From: Ferrovibrio sp. | GTDB lineage: Bacteria > Pseudomonadota > Alphaproteobacteria > Ferrovibrionales > Ferrovibrionaceae | Length of the DNA stretch: 64,000 nucleotides | Assembly: GCF_025869515.1 (NCBI RefSeq) | Contig: NZ_JAOZVR010000116.1 | Span: 50,121-114,120, forward strand | Direction of reading: 5' to 3' | In this document: positions 35,450-43,386 of the stretch, piece by piece | How positions within the stretch are numbered: the stretch's first letter is position 1 | Layout: each line of letters starts with the position of its first letter | The notes under the pieces: model-generated | Database searches by the model: none | Told to the model about the DNA's origin: nothing | The model's input: only the letters and a program-made list of their open reading frames with translations | Translations under genes and position numbers: made by a program

Positions 35450-35474
35450 GGAACATCTGGGTCAGCCTCGTGTT
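35450..35474 (+). promoter_or_regulatory. EcfG-like general-stress promoter of the second DUF4142 gene
   Basis: GGAAC (35450-35454), 17 bases, GTTT (35472-35475). This is the spacing of the alphaproteobacterial EcfG consensus GGAAC-N16-CGTT, with T instead of C before GTT. The expected start is about 28 bases before the ATG. Confidence 0.45.
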
Positions 35475-35508
35475 TTTCTCCCCCGCAACAGACTTGGAGG
35501 AAAATACG

Positions 35509-36096
35509 ATGAGACGCATTCATTCGCTGGCGCGGCTCGGCGCCACGGCTCTGGTGGCGGCAAGCTTTGCCATTCCGCCGGTGCTGGCCGGAGGCGGCAT
35601 GAAAGCCGATCAGCAGCAGGCCGCCGCGGCCCAGCGCCAGCCTCTGACGGCTCAGAATTTCGTGACATATGCCAGCAATGCGGATTTGTTCCAGATGGAG
35701 GCCAGCAAGATCGCCGTGCAGCGGGCGCAAAGCGCCGAGGTGAAATTATACGCACAGCAGATGGCCTCCCAGCACGCAGCCTCGACCGGCAGGATCACGG
35801 CTGCGGCGCGCCAGGCTGGCCTTGCGCCGGCCGCACCGATCCTCACGACGCATATGCAGCAGAAACTGAACGAGCTGCAGAACGCTTCGACCAACAGTTT
35901 CGACGAGCGCTATATCACCCTGCTGGTCGAGGCGCAGGAGCGTGAACTGCGCCTGCATAACGCCTATACACGCAGCGGCGAGAACCCGGCGCTGCGCAGC
36001 GCCTCCAGCGAGACGGCAAGGCTGGTGCAGCAGCATCTGGCCGAGGCGCGCCGCATCTCGACGCAGATCACCGCGGACCGCCCCGGTAACTCGTAG
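35509..36096 (+). CDS. Exported DUF4142 protein (second paralogue)
   Basis: A 195-aa paralogue of the gene at 34721. Seen: signal peptide HSLARLGATALVAASFAIPP ending VLAGG, then FVTYASNADLFQMEASKIAV, QRAQSAEVKLYAQQMASQHA, LNELQNASTNSFDERYITLL and EAQERELRLHNAYTRSGENP. The start at 35509 has a perfect GGAGG eight bases upstream. An EcfG-like promoter suggests general-stress induction. A strong terminator follows. Periplasmic; function unknown. Confidence 0.82.
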   Translation: MRRIHSLARLGATALVAASFAIPPVLAGGGMKADQQQAAAAQRQPLTAQNFVTYASNADLFQMEASKIAVQRAQSAEVKLYAQQMASQHAASTGRITAAARQAGLAPAAPILTTHMQQKLNELQNASTNSFDERYITLLVEAQERELRLHNAYTRSGENPALRSASSETARLVQQHLAEARRISTQITADRPGNS

Positions 36097-36109
36097 CCGG
36101 TAACGATCG

Positions 36110-36148
36110 CGCCGCCCGTGCCCCGCTCAGGGCGCGGGCGGCGTTTTT
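36110..36148 (+). terminator. Rho-independent terminator after the second DUF4142 gene
   Basis: Arms CGCCGCCC and GGGCGGCG, extended by an inner CCC/GGG pairing, followed by TTTTT. It sits four bases before the convergent kdsA stop. Confidence 0.85.
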
Positions 36149-36152
36149 GCGC

Positions 36153-37007
36153 CTAGTGCCGCGCGGCGGCGTAAAGCGCCTTCAGCCGCGTCAGGACGGC
36201 CCGCGCGGACGACAGCGGCAGACAGCTCGGCCCGTCGCATTTCGCCTTGTCGGGGTCGGGATGAAATTCCAGGAAGACACCGTCGGCGCCAGCCGCCACG
36301 GCAGCCGCGGCAATCACCGCCACGCCCTCGCGCCGGCCACCGGCCGCGACGCCGCCGCCCGCCACCTCACGCGCGCCGGGCAGCTGCACGGCATGGGTGG
36401 CATCGATGGTGACCGGCACGCCGAGCCTCTGCATCTCGGGGATGGCCAGCATGTCGACGATCAGGTTGTTGTAGCCGAAGCTGGCGCCGCGCTCGCACAG
36501 GATGGTCATGCCGGGTCCGGCCGCCTGTTCGATCTTGTGCAGGATGCTGCGGCAGTCCCACGGCGCCAGAAACTGCGCCTTCTTGACATGAAGCAGCCCC
36601 TTGTGCTTCTGCGTGGCGCGCGCGGCGGCCACGATCAGGTCGGTCTGCCGCACCAGGAAGGCCGGAATCTGCACCAGGTCGGCCACCGCCGCCACCGGCT
36701 CGGCCTGGAAAGGCTCATGCAGGTCGGTGGCGATCGGCACGTTCAGTGCCTGTTTCACGGCGCTGAGAATCTTCAGGCCTTCGTCCAGTCCCGGTCCGCG
36801 ATAACTGTTGATCGACGAGCGGTTGGCCTTGTCGAAGCTGGCCTTGAAGACGAAGGGCAGGCCGAGTTCGGTGGTAAGGGCCTTCAGTTCGGTGGCGGTG
36901 GCCAGCGCGAGGTCCATATCCTCGATCACATTGAGGCCGAGGATGCAGAACAGCCCCTTCCCGTCACCGATGGTGAGATTCCATTTTTCCAGCGTAAGCG
37001 CAGCCAT
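36153..37007 (-). CDS. kdsA: 3-deoxy-8-phosphooctulonate synthase
   Basis: Condenses PEP with arabinose 5-phosphate to Kdo-8-phosphate for lipopolysaccharide (284 aa). Seen: CILGLNVIEDMDLAL, KASFDKANRSSINSYRGPGL, TDLHEPFQAEPVAAVADLVQ, IPAFLVRQTDLIVAAARATQ, CERGASFGYNNLIVDMLAIP, the THAVQLPGA and GGRRE segments, and FHPDPDKAKCDGPSCLPL. Residue 26 is Asn where metal-dependent enzymes have Cys, so the metal-independent class is expected. It stands alone, away from kdsB or lpx genes. Confidence 0.93.
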   Translation of the reverse strand: MAALTLEKWNLTIGDGKGLFCILGLNVIEDMDLALATATELKALTTELGLPFVFKASFDKANRSSINSYRGPGLDEGLKILSAVKQALNVPIATDLHEPFQAEPVAAVADLVQIPAFLVRQTDLIVAAARATQKHKGLLHVKKAQFLAPWDCRSILHKIEQAAGPGMTILCERGASFGYNNLIVDMLAIPEMQRLGVPVTIDATHAVQLPGAREVAGGGVAAGGRREGVAVIAAAAVAAGADGVFLEFHPDPDKAKCDGPSCLPLSSARAVLTRLKALYAAARH

Positions 37008-37091
37008 GACACGGTCCTTCGATACGGAAGGCCCGATTGTGGCGCAAACCGGCCGGCTTTGCGATATCCGGCCCGATGCGATTCCGGAGGA

Positions 37092-37802
37092 TCAGGCCGC
37101 CGGCGGCGTCAGATACATGCCCGAAACCGGTTCGATCCAGACCAGGTGATCTTCCACCGTCTTCACGCCCGGCGTGGCTTCGGCCAGCACCTTGAGCGCC
37201 ACGCGTTCACGGTCATCGAAAATCGCGCCCCAGAGATGCACCACACCGTCGCGCACGATGATGTTGATGCTGCCCAGCGGCGCCCAGTCCTGCTTCTTCA
37301 GTTCGGCATGAATCTGCTGCTGGATCTGGCTGTCGCTCTGGCTGGTCGGGCGGATGTCGCCCAGCGCGCCGGCCAGGGCATGCAGCAGATTGGCCCGGCT
37401 GACAATGCCGACCACCTTGCCGTCGCGCAGCACCGGCACACGTTTCACCCGGCGCTTTTCCATCAGGGCCACGATATCGGCCAGCGACGTGCCCTCGGTC
37501 ACGCTCGCCACGTCGGTACTCATGATCTCGCCGACCATGCGGGCATGGCTTTGCGTGTAACTCTCCGCCGAACGGCCGGGGCCGAGCAGGAACTGCAGCC
37601 AGCGCGGCCGCTGTTTCTCGGTGCCGGTCTCGCCGCGGCGCAGGAAATCGCCCTCGGTCACCATGCCGACCAGACTGCCCGCCTTGTCGACCACCGGCAG
37701 GCCGCTGATATGCCGCTGCAGCATCTGCTGCACGGCATGGGCGACGGTATCCTCAGAACGCAGGGTGTGGACCGGAACGGTCATGATATCGGCGGCGCGC
37801 AT
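37092..37802 (-). CDS. CBS-pair and BON domain protein
   Basis: A 236-aa protein. Seen: first CBS motif ADIMTVPVHTLRSEDTVAHA with HISGLPVVDKAGSLVGMVTE (residues about 4-55), second CBS GEIMSTDVASVTEGTSLADI with RVKRVPVLRDGKVVGIVSRA (about 90-145), and a C-terminal BON domain with IIVRDGVVHLWGAIFDDRER (about 160-225). CBS pairs sense adenine nucleotides; the BON domain is often envelope-associated. The combination is common in Alphaproteobacteria but its role is undefined. A hairpin covers the start region. Confidence 0.85.
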   Translation of the reverse strand: MRAADIMTVPVHTLRSEDTVAHAVQQMLQRHISGLPVVDKAGSLVGMVTEGDFLRRGETGTEKQRPRWLQFLLGPGRSAESYTQSHARMVGEIMSTDVASVTEGTSLADIVALMEKRRVKRVPVLRDGKVVGIVSRANLLHALAGALGDIRPTSQSDSQIQQQIHAELKKQDWAPLGSINIIVRDGVVHLWGAIFDDRERVALKVLAEATPGVKTVEDHLVWIEPVSGMYLTPPAA

Positions 37803-37830
37803 GCGGCATCTCCTCAGAAAAGATGCCGCA
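37802..37830 (-). promoter_or_regulatory. Hairpin overlapping the start codon of the CBS-BON gene
   Basis: On the minus strand TGCGGCATC pairs perfectly with GATGCCGCA. The second arm includes the A of the ATG at 37802, and GAGGA lies in the loop side. It could limit ribosome access and act as a translational control element. Seen as pairing only; function inferred. Confidence 0.45.
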
Positions 37831-37930
37831 GTTTCGGACCGCTACCGGCCTGCCGCCTTGATCCGCATCAACGGCACGGCGATTTTCAACCCGCATCGCC
37901 GCGCAACGCCCGGTTTCATTTCCGGCGCGT

Positions 37931-38758
37931 TCAATGCGAGGCCAGGCCGCGCAGCAGGCTTTCGCTGGCCTCATCGGCCGGCAGGAAGGTTTCGATCCTC
38001 AGGTCCTGCAGGGTGACATCCTGCGGCGTGCCGAAAGTGGCGATCATGGTGATGAGATCGAGCACCAGCCCGTCCTTCTCGATGGCGAAGCCGAGCAGCG
38101 GGCGCGGCTCGCTGTCCCAGTCGACGCTGCGCCACAGCGCATCGACATCGGGATAGCCGCGTACCTCGGCCAGCACGGCGGCGGCGGGGCTGTCCATCGC
38201 CTCGCGCTGCAGCCGGTGCAGCAGCGCACCGGCCACCTCGCGCCAGTTGCGGATATAGGGTCGCGCGCCCTGCGGATGCAGCGGCAGCTTCATGAAGTTC
38301 ACCGGTTTCGCCGGGTCGAGATGCGGCCCGAGCAGGAAAGCAATCATGCGCTGCGCCGCCTGGTTGGCGAGCTGCACGGTCCAGCCGGCATCGACCACGA
38401 CAGCGGGAAACGGTTCATGCTGCTTCAGCAGCAGATCGAGCGCGCGGCGCGCTTCGGCCAGATGCGGCGCCTCCAGCCCGCTTTCGCGATAGGCGGCGGC
38501 AAAGCCGGCGGCATGGAGCAGACGATTGCGTTCGCGCAGCGGCATATCCAGCAGTTCGGCCAGATGCAGCACCATCTGGCGGCTCGGCCGGGCGCGGCCG
38601 GATTCGAGAAAGCTGACATGACGCTGCGACACGCCACCGCTTCCGGCCAGATCGAGCTGGCTCAGGCCCCGGCGCCGGCGCCATTGTCGCATCAGCGTGC
38701 CAAAGCCGGTCTGGGCGACCGGCTGCCGTGTCGCCCCCTGCATGGTCGCCTGGCTCAT
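37931..38758 (-). CDS. XRE-family regulator with MmyB-like ligand-binding domain
   Basis: A 275-aa regulator. Seen: an N-terminal XRE helix-turn-helix, GFGTLMRQWRRRRGLSQLDL, SGGVSQRHVSFLESGRARPS and RQMVLHLAELLDMPLRERN. A C-terminal PAS-like MmyB ligand-binding domain follows, with ESGLEAPHLAEARRALDLLL, HEPFPAVVVDAGWTVQLANQ and a closing LDLITMIATFGTPQDVTLQD. These regulators bind fatty-acid-like ligands in some relatives. GGGAG lies 8 bases before the ATG at 38758. The gene is downstream of a small membrane protein on the same strand. Confidence 0.87.
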   Translation of the reverse strand: MSQATMQGATRQPVAQTGFGTLMRQWRRRRGLSQLDLAGSGGVSQRHVSFLESGRARPSRQMVLHLAELLDMPLRERNRLLHAAGFAAAYRESGLEAPHLAEARRALDLLLKQHEPFPAVVVDAGWTVQLANQAAQRMIAFLLGPHLDPAKPVNFMKLPLHPQGARPYIRNWREVAGALLHRLQREAMDSPAAAVLAEVRGYPDVDALWRSVDWDSEPRPLLGFAIEKDGLVLDLITMIATFGTPQDVTLQDLRIETFLPADEASESLLRGLASH

Positions 38759-38797
38759 CGCAGCACTCCCGATGTTTGATGCACTGTGCGGAAAGCC

Positions 38798-38820
38798 GGG
38801 GCGGCCTGTCCAGCCGCCCC
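38798..38820 (-). terminator. Hairpin between the membrane-protein and XRE genes
   Basis: Perfect 8-bp arms GGGGCGGC and GCCGCCCC with a 7-base loop, ten bases after the membrane-protein stop and 40 bases before the XRE ATG. On the minus strand only GGCTTTCC follows, so it may attenuate rather than stop transcription. On the plus strand it is followed by GTTTTTCT. Confidence 0.45.
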
Positions 38821-38829
38821 GTTTTTCTC

Positions 38830-39255
38830 TCAGGCCGCGAGCGGCTGGCTGCTGTTGCCGCGCAGCCAGCGCAGCTTCCACAGGCCGAGCAGGCCGGTGT
38901 CGAGCGCCACCACCGCCAGGGCGACGATGCCCCAGCCGCTGAAGCTGGCCGGAAACAGCGCCACCAGTGCCAGGGTGCCGAGCACCCAGCCGGCATCGGC
39001 CACGGCGCTGATCAGCAGCACCGGGCGATCAAGGCCGGGTTTGACCGCCGCCAGCAGCAGCAATCCGGCATAGGCAACCAGCAGGATGCCCAGTTCCCAT
39101 AGCACCGTGGCGGCGGGCAGGCCGAGCACGGTGCCTTGCTGCGGCAGCAGGAAACCGGCCAGCCAGGCCGGGGCGAGCAGGCCGGGCAGGCCGCAGGCAA
39201 AGCAAAGCGCGGCATCGATCCGCAGGATGGTGGCAATACGGCTGTTGGAGATCAT
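38830..39255 (-). CDS. Small integral membrane protein, function unknown
   Basis: A 141-aa protein with four hydrophobic segments: IDAALCFACGLPGLLAPAWL, TVLWELGILLVAYAGLLLLA, PVLLISAVADAGWVLGTLAL and WGIVALAVVALDTGLLGLWK. I do not recognise a catalytic motif; the layout resembles small four-helix membrane proteins of the DoxX-like or SPW-like size class. GGAG precedes the ATG. It is followed by the XRE regulator on the same strand, which may control it. An ATTACC-N5-GGTAAT repeat lies about 62 bases upstream. Confidence 0.65.
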   Translation of the reverse strand: MISNSRIATILRIDAALCFACGLPGLLAPAWLAGFLLPQQGTVLGLPAATVLWELGILLVAYAGLLLLAAVKPGLDRPVLLISAVADAGWVLGTLALVALFPASFSGWGIVALAVVALDTGLLGLWKLRWLRGNSSQPLAA

Positions 39256-39317
39256 GGTCAGGCTCCTGTTCAGGGACGAAACTGGAGTGATAATTGAAGC
39301 GGATCAGCGCTTTAACA

Positions 39318-39334
39318 ATTACCAAGAAGGTAAT
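39318..39334. promoter_or_regulatory. Inverted repeat upstream of the membrane-protein gene
   Basis: ATTACC-AAGAA-GGTAAT, 6-bp arms, about 62 bases before the minus-strand ATG at 39255. It is a candidate operator, possibly for the XRE regulator encoded next door; no direct evidence links them. Confidence 0.4.
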
Positions 39335-39349
39335 AGACGGGCCGGGCGC

Positions 39350-39489
39350 CAGGCAATAATAACAGTTATTTATAGTTATTATTTATATTTTATCATTTAT
39401 AACAGTATTTAATTATTGACTCTCAATTAATAGCGTTAAATAAGTTATTCCACACAGAATACTGCTGGCGACGGAAGGGTCGGCCTGCC
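39350..39489 (+). promoter_or_regulatory. AT-rich control region of the sulfate-assimilation cluster
   Basis: About 140 bases, much richer in A+T than the surroundings. It contains the palindrome AATAAC-A-GTTATT (39358-39370), related half-sites TATAGTTATT and AACAGTATTT, then TTGACT (39416-39421) as a good -35 with only weak -10 choices (AATAAG 17 bases on). A good -35 with a weak -10 behind AT-rich repeats is the design expected for an activated promoter; a CysB-type LysR activator is the obvious candidate but is not in this window. Confidence 0.45.
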
Positions 39490-40872
39490 ATGCATAGCTT
39501 TCCGGGATTTCTGAACCTGCAGGACCGCGCGGTCCTGGTGGTTGGCGGCGGCGAAAATGCCGCCCGCAAGATTCGCCTGCTGCGCAAGGCCGGGGCCCGC
39601 GTGCAGGTCGTCGCCCCCGACCTCAATGCTGAAATTTCTGCGCTGGCCGATGACGGCGCCATTGTCCATCGCGCCACCGCCTTCACCCCGGCGTTGCTGG
39701 ACGGCATGCGGCTGGTGATTGCCGCCACTGGCGAAGCCACCGATGAGATCGTGGCCACCGCTGCGCGGGCGCGCGGCCTCCTGGTCAATGTGGTCGACCG
39801 CGCCGATCTTTCCGATTTCACCGTGCCGGCCATCATCGAGCGCGGCGACATCACGATTGGCATCTCCTCCAACGGCACCGCACCGCTGCTGCTCGGCCGC
39901 ATCCGCGCACAGATCGAGGCCCTGCTGCCAGCCCGCCTGGGCGATCTCGCCGCGCTGGCCGGGGAATTCCGCGGCACGGTGGCGCGCGTCATTCGCGACG
40001 CGGCCCAGCGCAAGCACTTCTGGGAGCGCGTCTTCGATGGTGCCGTGGCGGCTAAAGTCTATGCCGGCGACCGCAGCAGCGCGCGCAGTGCCCTGATGGC
40101 GGCGCTCAACAGCCCGCAGGATGCCGTCAGTGGCCATGTGCAGCTGGTCGGCGCCGGCCCCGGCAATCCCGATCTGCTCACCCTTGCCGCACAGCGCGCC
40201 CTGATGGATGCCGATATCGTGCTCTACGACGCGCTGGTGGCGCCGGAAATTCTGGACCGCGTGCGCCGCGATGCCGAGCGCATCCCGGTCGGCAAACGCA
40301 AGGGCCGCCACAGTGTCGGCCAGGACGAAATCAATGCGCAGCTGGCGGCCCATGCTGTTCTGGGCAGGCGCGTGGTGCGGCTGAAGGCCGGCGATCCCTT
40401 CATCTTCGGCCGCGGCGGCGAAGAAATGGATTACCTGACCGAACGCGGCATCGCCGTTTCCGTGATTCCCGGCATCACCGCGGCGCTCGGCTGCGCGGCA
40501 GCGGCCGGTATCCCGCTCACCCATCGCGATCTCAGCCATGGCATCAGCCTGGTCAGCGGCCAGCTTAAAAGCGGCGAAGACAGCCTTGCCTGGGCAGACC
40601 GCGCCCAGGCCGGTGAAACCATTGTCGTCTACATGGGCCTTGGTCAGGCCGCCGCCATCCGCGACCGCCTGCTCGATACCGGTGTGGCGCCATCGCTGCC
40701 GGTCGCTCTGATCGAGAACGGCACCCGCATCAGCCAGCAGGTCAGCGCCGGCCAGCTCCATGCCCTGCCGACACTGGCCGCGCAGCATGGCGACGGGCCT
40801 GTCCTGCTCATCATTGGCAAGGTCGCGGCCTATGCGCAGGCGACCACCACACAGCAGCGCCGCAGCGCCTGA
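39490..40872 (+). CDS. cysG: Siroheme synthase (uroporphyrin-III C-methyltransferase/precorrin-2 dehydrogenase)
   Basis: A 460-aa multifunctional enzyme making siroheme for sulfite reductase. Seen: an N-terminal dehydrogenase/ferrochelatase with NAD loop VLVVGGGENAARKIRLLRKA, NVVDRADLSDFTVPAIIERG and GISSNGTAPLLLGRIRAQIE. From about residue 218 comes the methyltransferase with LVGAGPGNPDLLTLAAQRAL, DADIVLYDALVAPEILD, RLKAGDPFIFGRGGEEMDYL, VIPGITAALGCAAAAGIPLT and MGLGQAAAI. First gene of the cluster; the next gene starts ten bases later. Confidence 0.96.
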   Translation: MHSFPGFLNLQDRAVLVVGGGENAARKIRLLRKAGARVQVVAPDLNAEISALADDGAIVHRATAFTPALLDGMRLVIAATGEATDEIVATAARARGLLVNVVDRADLSDFTVPAIIERGDITIGISSNGTAPLLLGRIRAQIEALLPARLGDLAALAGEFRGTVARVIRDAAQRKHFWERVFDGAVAAKVYAGDRSSARSALMAALNSPQDAVSGHVQLVGAGPGNPDLLTLAAQRALMDADIVLYDALVAPEILDRVRRDAERIPVGKRKGRHSVGQDEINAQLAAHAVLGRRVVRLKAGDPFIFGRGGEEMDYLTERGIAVSVIPGITAALGCAAAAGIPLTHRDLSHGISLVSGQLKSGEDSLAWADRAQAGETIVVYMGLGQAAAIRDRLLDTGVAPSLPVALIENGTRISQQVSAGQLHALPTLAAQHGDGPVLLIIGKVAAYAQATTTQQRRSA

Positions 40873-40882
40873 GGATACAGAG

Positions 40883-41191
40883 ATGGCCAAAGCCCCCAAA
40901 CTCGACAGCCAGCCGCAGGTGGTCACCGCCAATGACCTGAAAAGCGGCGATGTCGTCTACCTGACCAAGGTGGCCAGCTGGAGCCGCCGCATTGCCGACG
41001 CCTCCGTGGTCGCCAACGTCGAGGCCGGCGCCGCCCTGCTCGCCATCGCCGAGGCGCAGGCGAAAATGAACATCGTCGTCGCGCCATATCTGATTCCGGT
41101 GGATGCCAGCAGCATGCCGCCGAAGCCGATCCAGTATCGCGAGGTCATCCGTGCGGACGGCCCCACGACCGAAACCAGGCCAGCAGCCTGA
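40883..41191 (+). CDS. DUF2849 protein of the sulfur cluster
   Basis: A 102-aa soluble protein of the DUF2849 family. Seen: QVVTANDLKSGDVVYLTKVA, SWSRRIADASVVANVEAGAA and VVAPYLIPVDASSMPPKPIQ, ending in the typical YREVIRADGPT. The family is found almost only between cysG and cysI in Alphaproteobacteria, so a supporting role in sulfite reductase assembly or electron supply is likely but unproven. It lies ten bases after cysG and 13 before cysI. Confidence 0.83.
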   Translation: MAKAPKLDSQPQVVTANDLKSGDVVYLTKVASWSRRIADASVVANVEAGAALLAIAEAQAKMNIVVAPYLIPVDASSMPPKPIQYREVIRADGPTTETRPAA

Positions 41192-41204
41192 CCAAGGATG
41201 CCCC

Positions 41205-42863
41205 ATGTACCAGTATGACCAGATCGATCAGACCCTGGTGGATGAACGCGTCGCGCAGTTTCGCGACCAGGTCGCCCGCCGCCTGAGCGGCGAGATCAGC
41301 GAAGACGAGTTCAAGCCGCTGCGCCTGCAGAACGGCCTCTATCTGCAGCTGCATGCCTACATGCTGCGCATCGCCATTCCCTACGGCACGCTGTCGGCGC
41401 GGCAACTGCGCGGCCTGGCGCAGATCGGCTGCAAATACGACCGCGGCTGGGGCCATTTCACCACCCGGCAGAACCTGCAATACAACTGGATCAGGCTGGA
41501 AGACACCGCCGATGCGCTGGCCGATCTGGCGAAAATCCAGATGCACGCCATCCAGACCAGCGGCAACTGCATCCGCAACACCACCACCGACCAGTTCGCC
41601 GGCGCGGCCTATGACGAGATCGAGGATCCGCGCGTCTGGTGCGAAATCATCCGCCAGTGGTCGACCTTCCATCCGGAATTCAGCTTTCTGCCGCGCAAGT
41701 TCAAGATCGCCGTCACCGGTTCACCGAACGACCGCGCCGCCGTGCGGGTGCACGATATCGGCCTGCGCATGCACAAAAATGCCACCGGTGAGACCGGCTT
41801 CGAGGTGATCGTCGGCGGCGGGCTCGGCCGCACGCCCTTCATCGGCAAGACCATCCGCGATTTCTTGCCCAGGCAGGACCTGCTGAGCTATCTGGAAGCC
41901 ATACTGCGCGTCTACAACCAGTTCGGCCGCCGCGACAACATCTACAAGGCGCGCATCAAGATCCTGGTGCACGAGATCGGCATCGACACCATGCGCGAGA
42001 AGGTGGAAGAAGAATTCACCGCCACGAAAGATGGCGCGCTGAAGCTGCCGCAGGAGGCCATCGACCAGATCGCGGCACAGTTCGCCCCGCCGGCCTTCGA
42101 AAAGCTGGGTGGCGTGGCGGCGGAATATGCCAATGCCTTCCGCACCGATTTCGAGTTCGGCCTGTGGGCGCGGCGCAACACCTTCAAGCACAAGCAGCCG
42201 GGCTACAGCATCGTCACCATCTCGCTGAAAAAAGAGGGTGAGGCGCCCGGCGACGCCAAGGCCGAGCAGATGACTGCAGTGGCCGACCTGGCCGAGCGCT
42301 ATTCCTTCGGCGAAATCCGCGTCACCCATGAGCAGAATCTGGTGCTGCCGCATGTGAAACAGGCCGACCTGCCGGCACTGTTCAGGGCGCTGAAGGCTTA
42401 CGACCTCGCCACGCCGAATGTGGGTCTGGCGTCTGACATCATCGCCTGCCCTGGCCTGGATTACTGCGCGCTGGCCAATGCCCGTTCGATTCCGGTGGCG
42501 CAGCAGATCGCGCTGCGCTTCAAAAACTGGGAACGCGCCCACGATATCGGCGAACTGAAGATCAAGATTTCCGGCTGCATCAACGCCTGCGGGCACCATC
42601 ATGTCGGCCATATCGGCATCCTCGGCGTCGACAAGGCGGGCGAGGAATTCTACCAGATCACGCTGGGCGGTTCGGCCGATGATCAGGCCGCCATCGGCGA
42701 CCTGATCGGTCCGTCGCTGAATGTCCGCGATACAGTGGAGGCCATCGACACGCTGGTGGAGGCCTATCTGCGCCTGCGCAAATCCAGCGACGAGCGGTTC
42801 CTCGACACCTATCGCCGCGTCGGCCTCGCCCCGTTCAAGGAGGCCGTCTATGCCGTTGCTTAA
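41205..42863 (+). CDS. cysI: Sulfite reductase hemoprotein (nitrite/sulfite reductase family)
   Basis: A 552-aa siroheme/[4Fe-4S] reductase that makes sulfide from sulfite. Seen: duplicated ferredoxin-like and siroheme modules, GWGHFTTRQNLQYNWIRLED, SGNCIRNTTTDQFAG, and the cluster ligands Cys415 and Cys421 in ACPGLDYCALANARS and Cys458 and Cys462 in SGCINACGHHHVGHIGILGV. No flavoprotein CysJ gene is present, so electrons probably come from ferredoxin or another carrier. The genes around it (cysG, DUF2849, DUF934, cysH) support sulfite over nitrite as substrate. Confidence 0.93.
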   Translation: MYQYDQIDQTLVDERVAQFRDQVARRLSGEISEDEFKPLRLQNGLYLQLHAYMLRIAIPYGTLSARQLRGLAQIGCKYDRGWGHFTTRQNLQYNWIRLEDTADALADLAKIQMHAIQTSGNCIRNTTTDQFAGAAYDEIEDPRVWCEIIRQWSTFHPEFSFLPRKFKIAVTGSPNDRAAVRVHDIGLRMHKNATGETGFEVIVGGGLGRTPFIGKTIRDFLPRQDLLSYLEAILRVYNQFGRRDNIYKARIKILVHEIGIDTMREKVEEEFTATKDGALKLPQEAIDQIAAQFAPPAFEKLGGVAAEYANAFRTDFEFGLWARRNTFKHKQPGYSIVTISLKKEGEAPGDAKAEQMTAVADLAERYSFGEIRVTHEQNLVLPHVKQADLPALFRALKAYDLATPNVGLASDIIACPGLDYCALANARSIPVAQQIALRFKNWERAHDIGELKIKISGCINACGHHHVGHIGILGVDKAGEEFYQITLGGSADDQAAIGDLIGPSLNVRDTVEAIDTLVEAYLRLRKSSDERFLDTYRRVGLAPFKEAVYAVA

Positions 42864-43386
42864 GACTGGGCCGTTGCTTAAAGACGGTCGCCTCGTCGGC
42901 GAAGATGCGTTCCAGCCGGTGGCCGACGATGCCCCGCTGCCGGCCAGCGGCGCCGTGCTGATCAGTTATGCACGCTGGCAGGCCGAGAAGGACCAGCTCG
43001 GCGGCCGCAACAGCCCGCTCGGTATCAGCCTGCCGAATACCGTGGACGTGCTCGGTTTCGGACCCGAGGCCGAACGTTTCGACCTGATCGTGCTGAATTT
43101 CCCGAAATTCAGCGATGGCCGCGCCTACAGCCAGGCCCGCCTGCTACGCGAGCGCTTCGGTTATGCGGGCGAGCTGCGCGCCACCGGCCATGTGCTGCAG
43201 GACCAGCTCTGGCATATGCAGCGCAGCGGTTTCGACGCCTTTGAAATTCCGCGCGAGGATGCCGCCGAGGCTTTCGCCACGGCTATGCAGAGCTTCAGCC
43301 ATGTCTACCAGCCGGCCGCCGATGGCCGGGTCAGTGCCCTGAAGCAGCGCCTGGCTGCCTCCCGCAAGAAAGACGCTGCCGAATGA
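42850..43386 (+). CDS. DUF934 protein of the sulfur cluster
   Basis: A 178-aa soluble protein of the DUF934 family. Seen: DAPLPASGAVLISYARWQAE, LGISLPNTVDVLGFGPEAER, FDLIVLNFPKFSDGRAYSQA, RLLRERFGYAGELRATGHVL and QDQLWHMQRSGFDAFEIPRE. DUF934 genes lie between cysI and cysH in many proteobacteria that lack cysJ. It may help electron transfer to CysI, but the role is unproven. The first 14 bases overlap cysI, and its stop overlaps the cysH start (ATGA). Confidence 0.87.
   Translation: MPLLKTGPLLKDGRLVGEDAFQPVADDAPLPASGAVLISYARWQAEKDQLGGRNSPLGISLPNTVDVLGFGPEAERFDLIVLNFPKFSDGRAYSQARLLRERFGYAGELRATGHVLQDQLWHMQRSGFDAFEIPREDAAEAFATAMQSFSHVYQPAADGRVSALKQRLAASRKKDAAE

Noticed and set aside
36147..38156. 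Open frame of 669 codons on the plus strand
   Set aside because: Runs antisense across kdsA, the CBS-BON gene and the XRE regulator; a composite shadow with no domain.
39350..39489. AT-rich patch as a sign of foreign DNA or an insertion element
   Set aside because: No terminal repeats, target duplication or transposase; it ends at cysG and looks like a promoter region.
41205..42863. Assignment of the siroheme reductase as nitrite reductase
   Set aside because: The fold is shared, but cysG, DUF2849, DUF934, cysH, cysD and cysNC around it make sulfite reductase much more likely.
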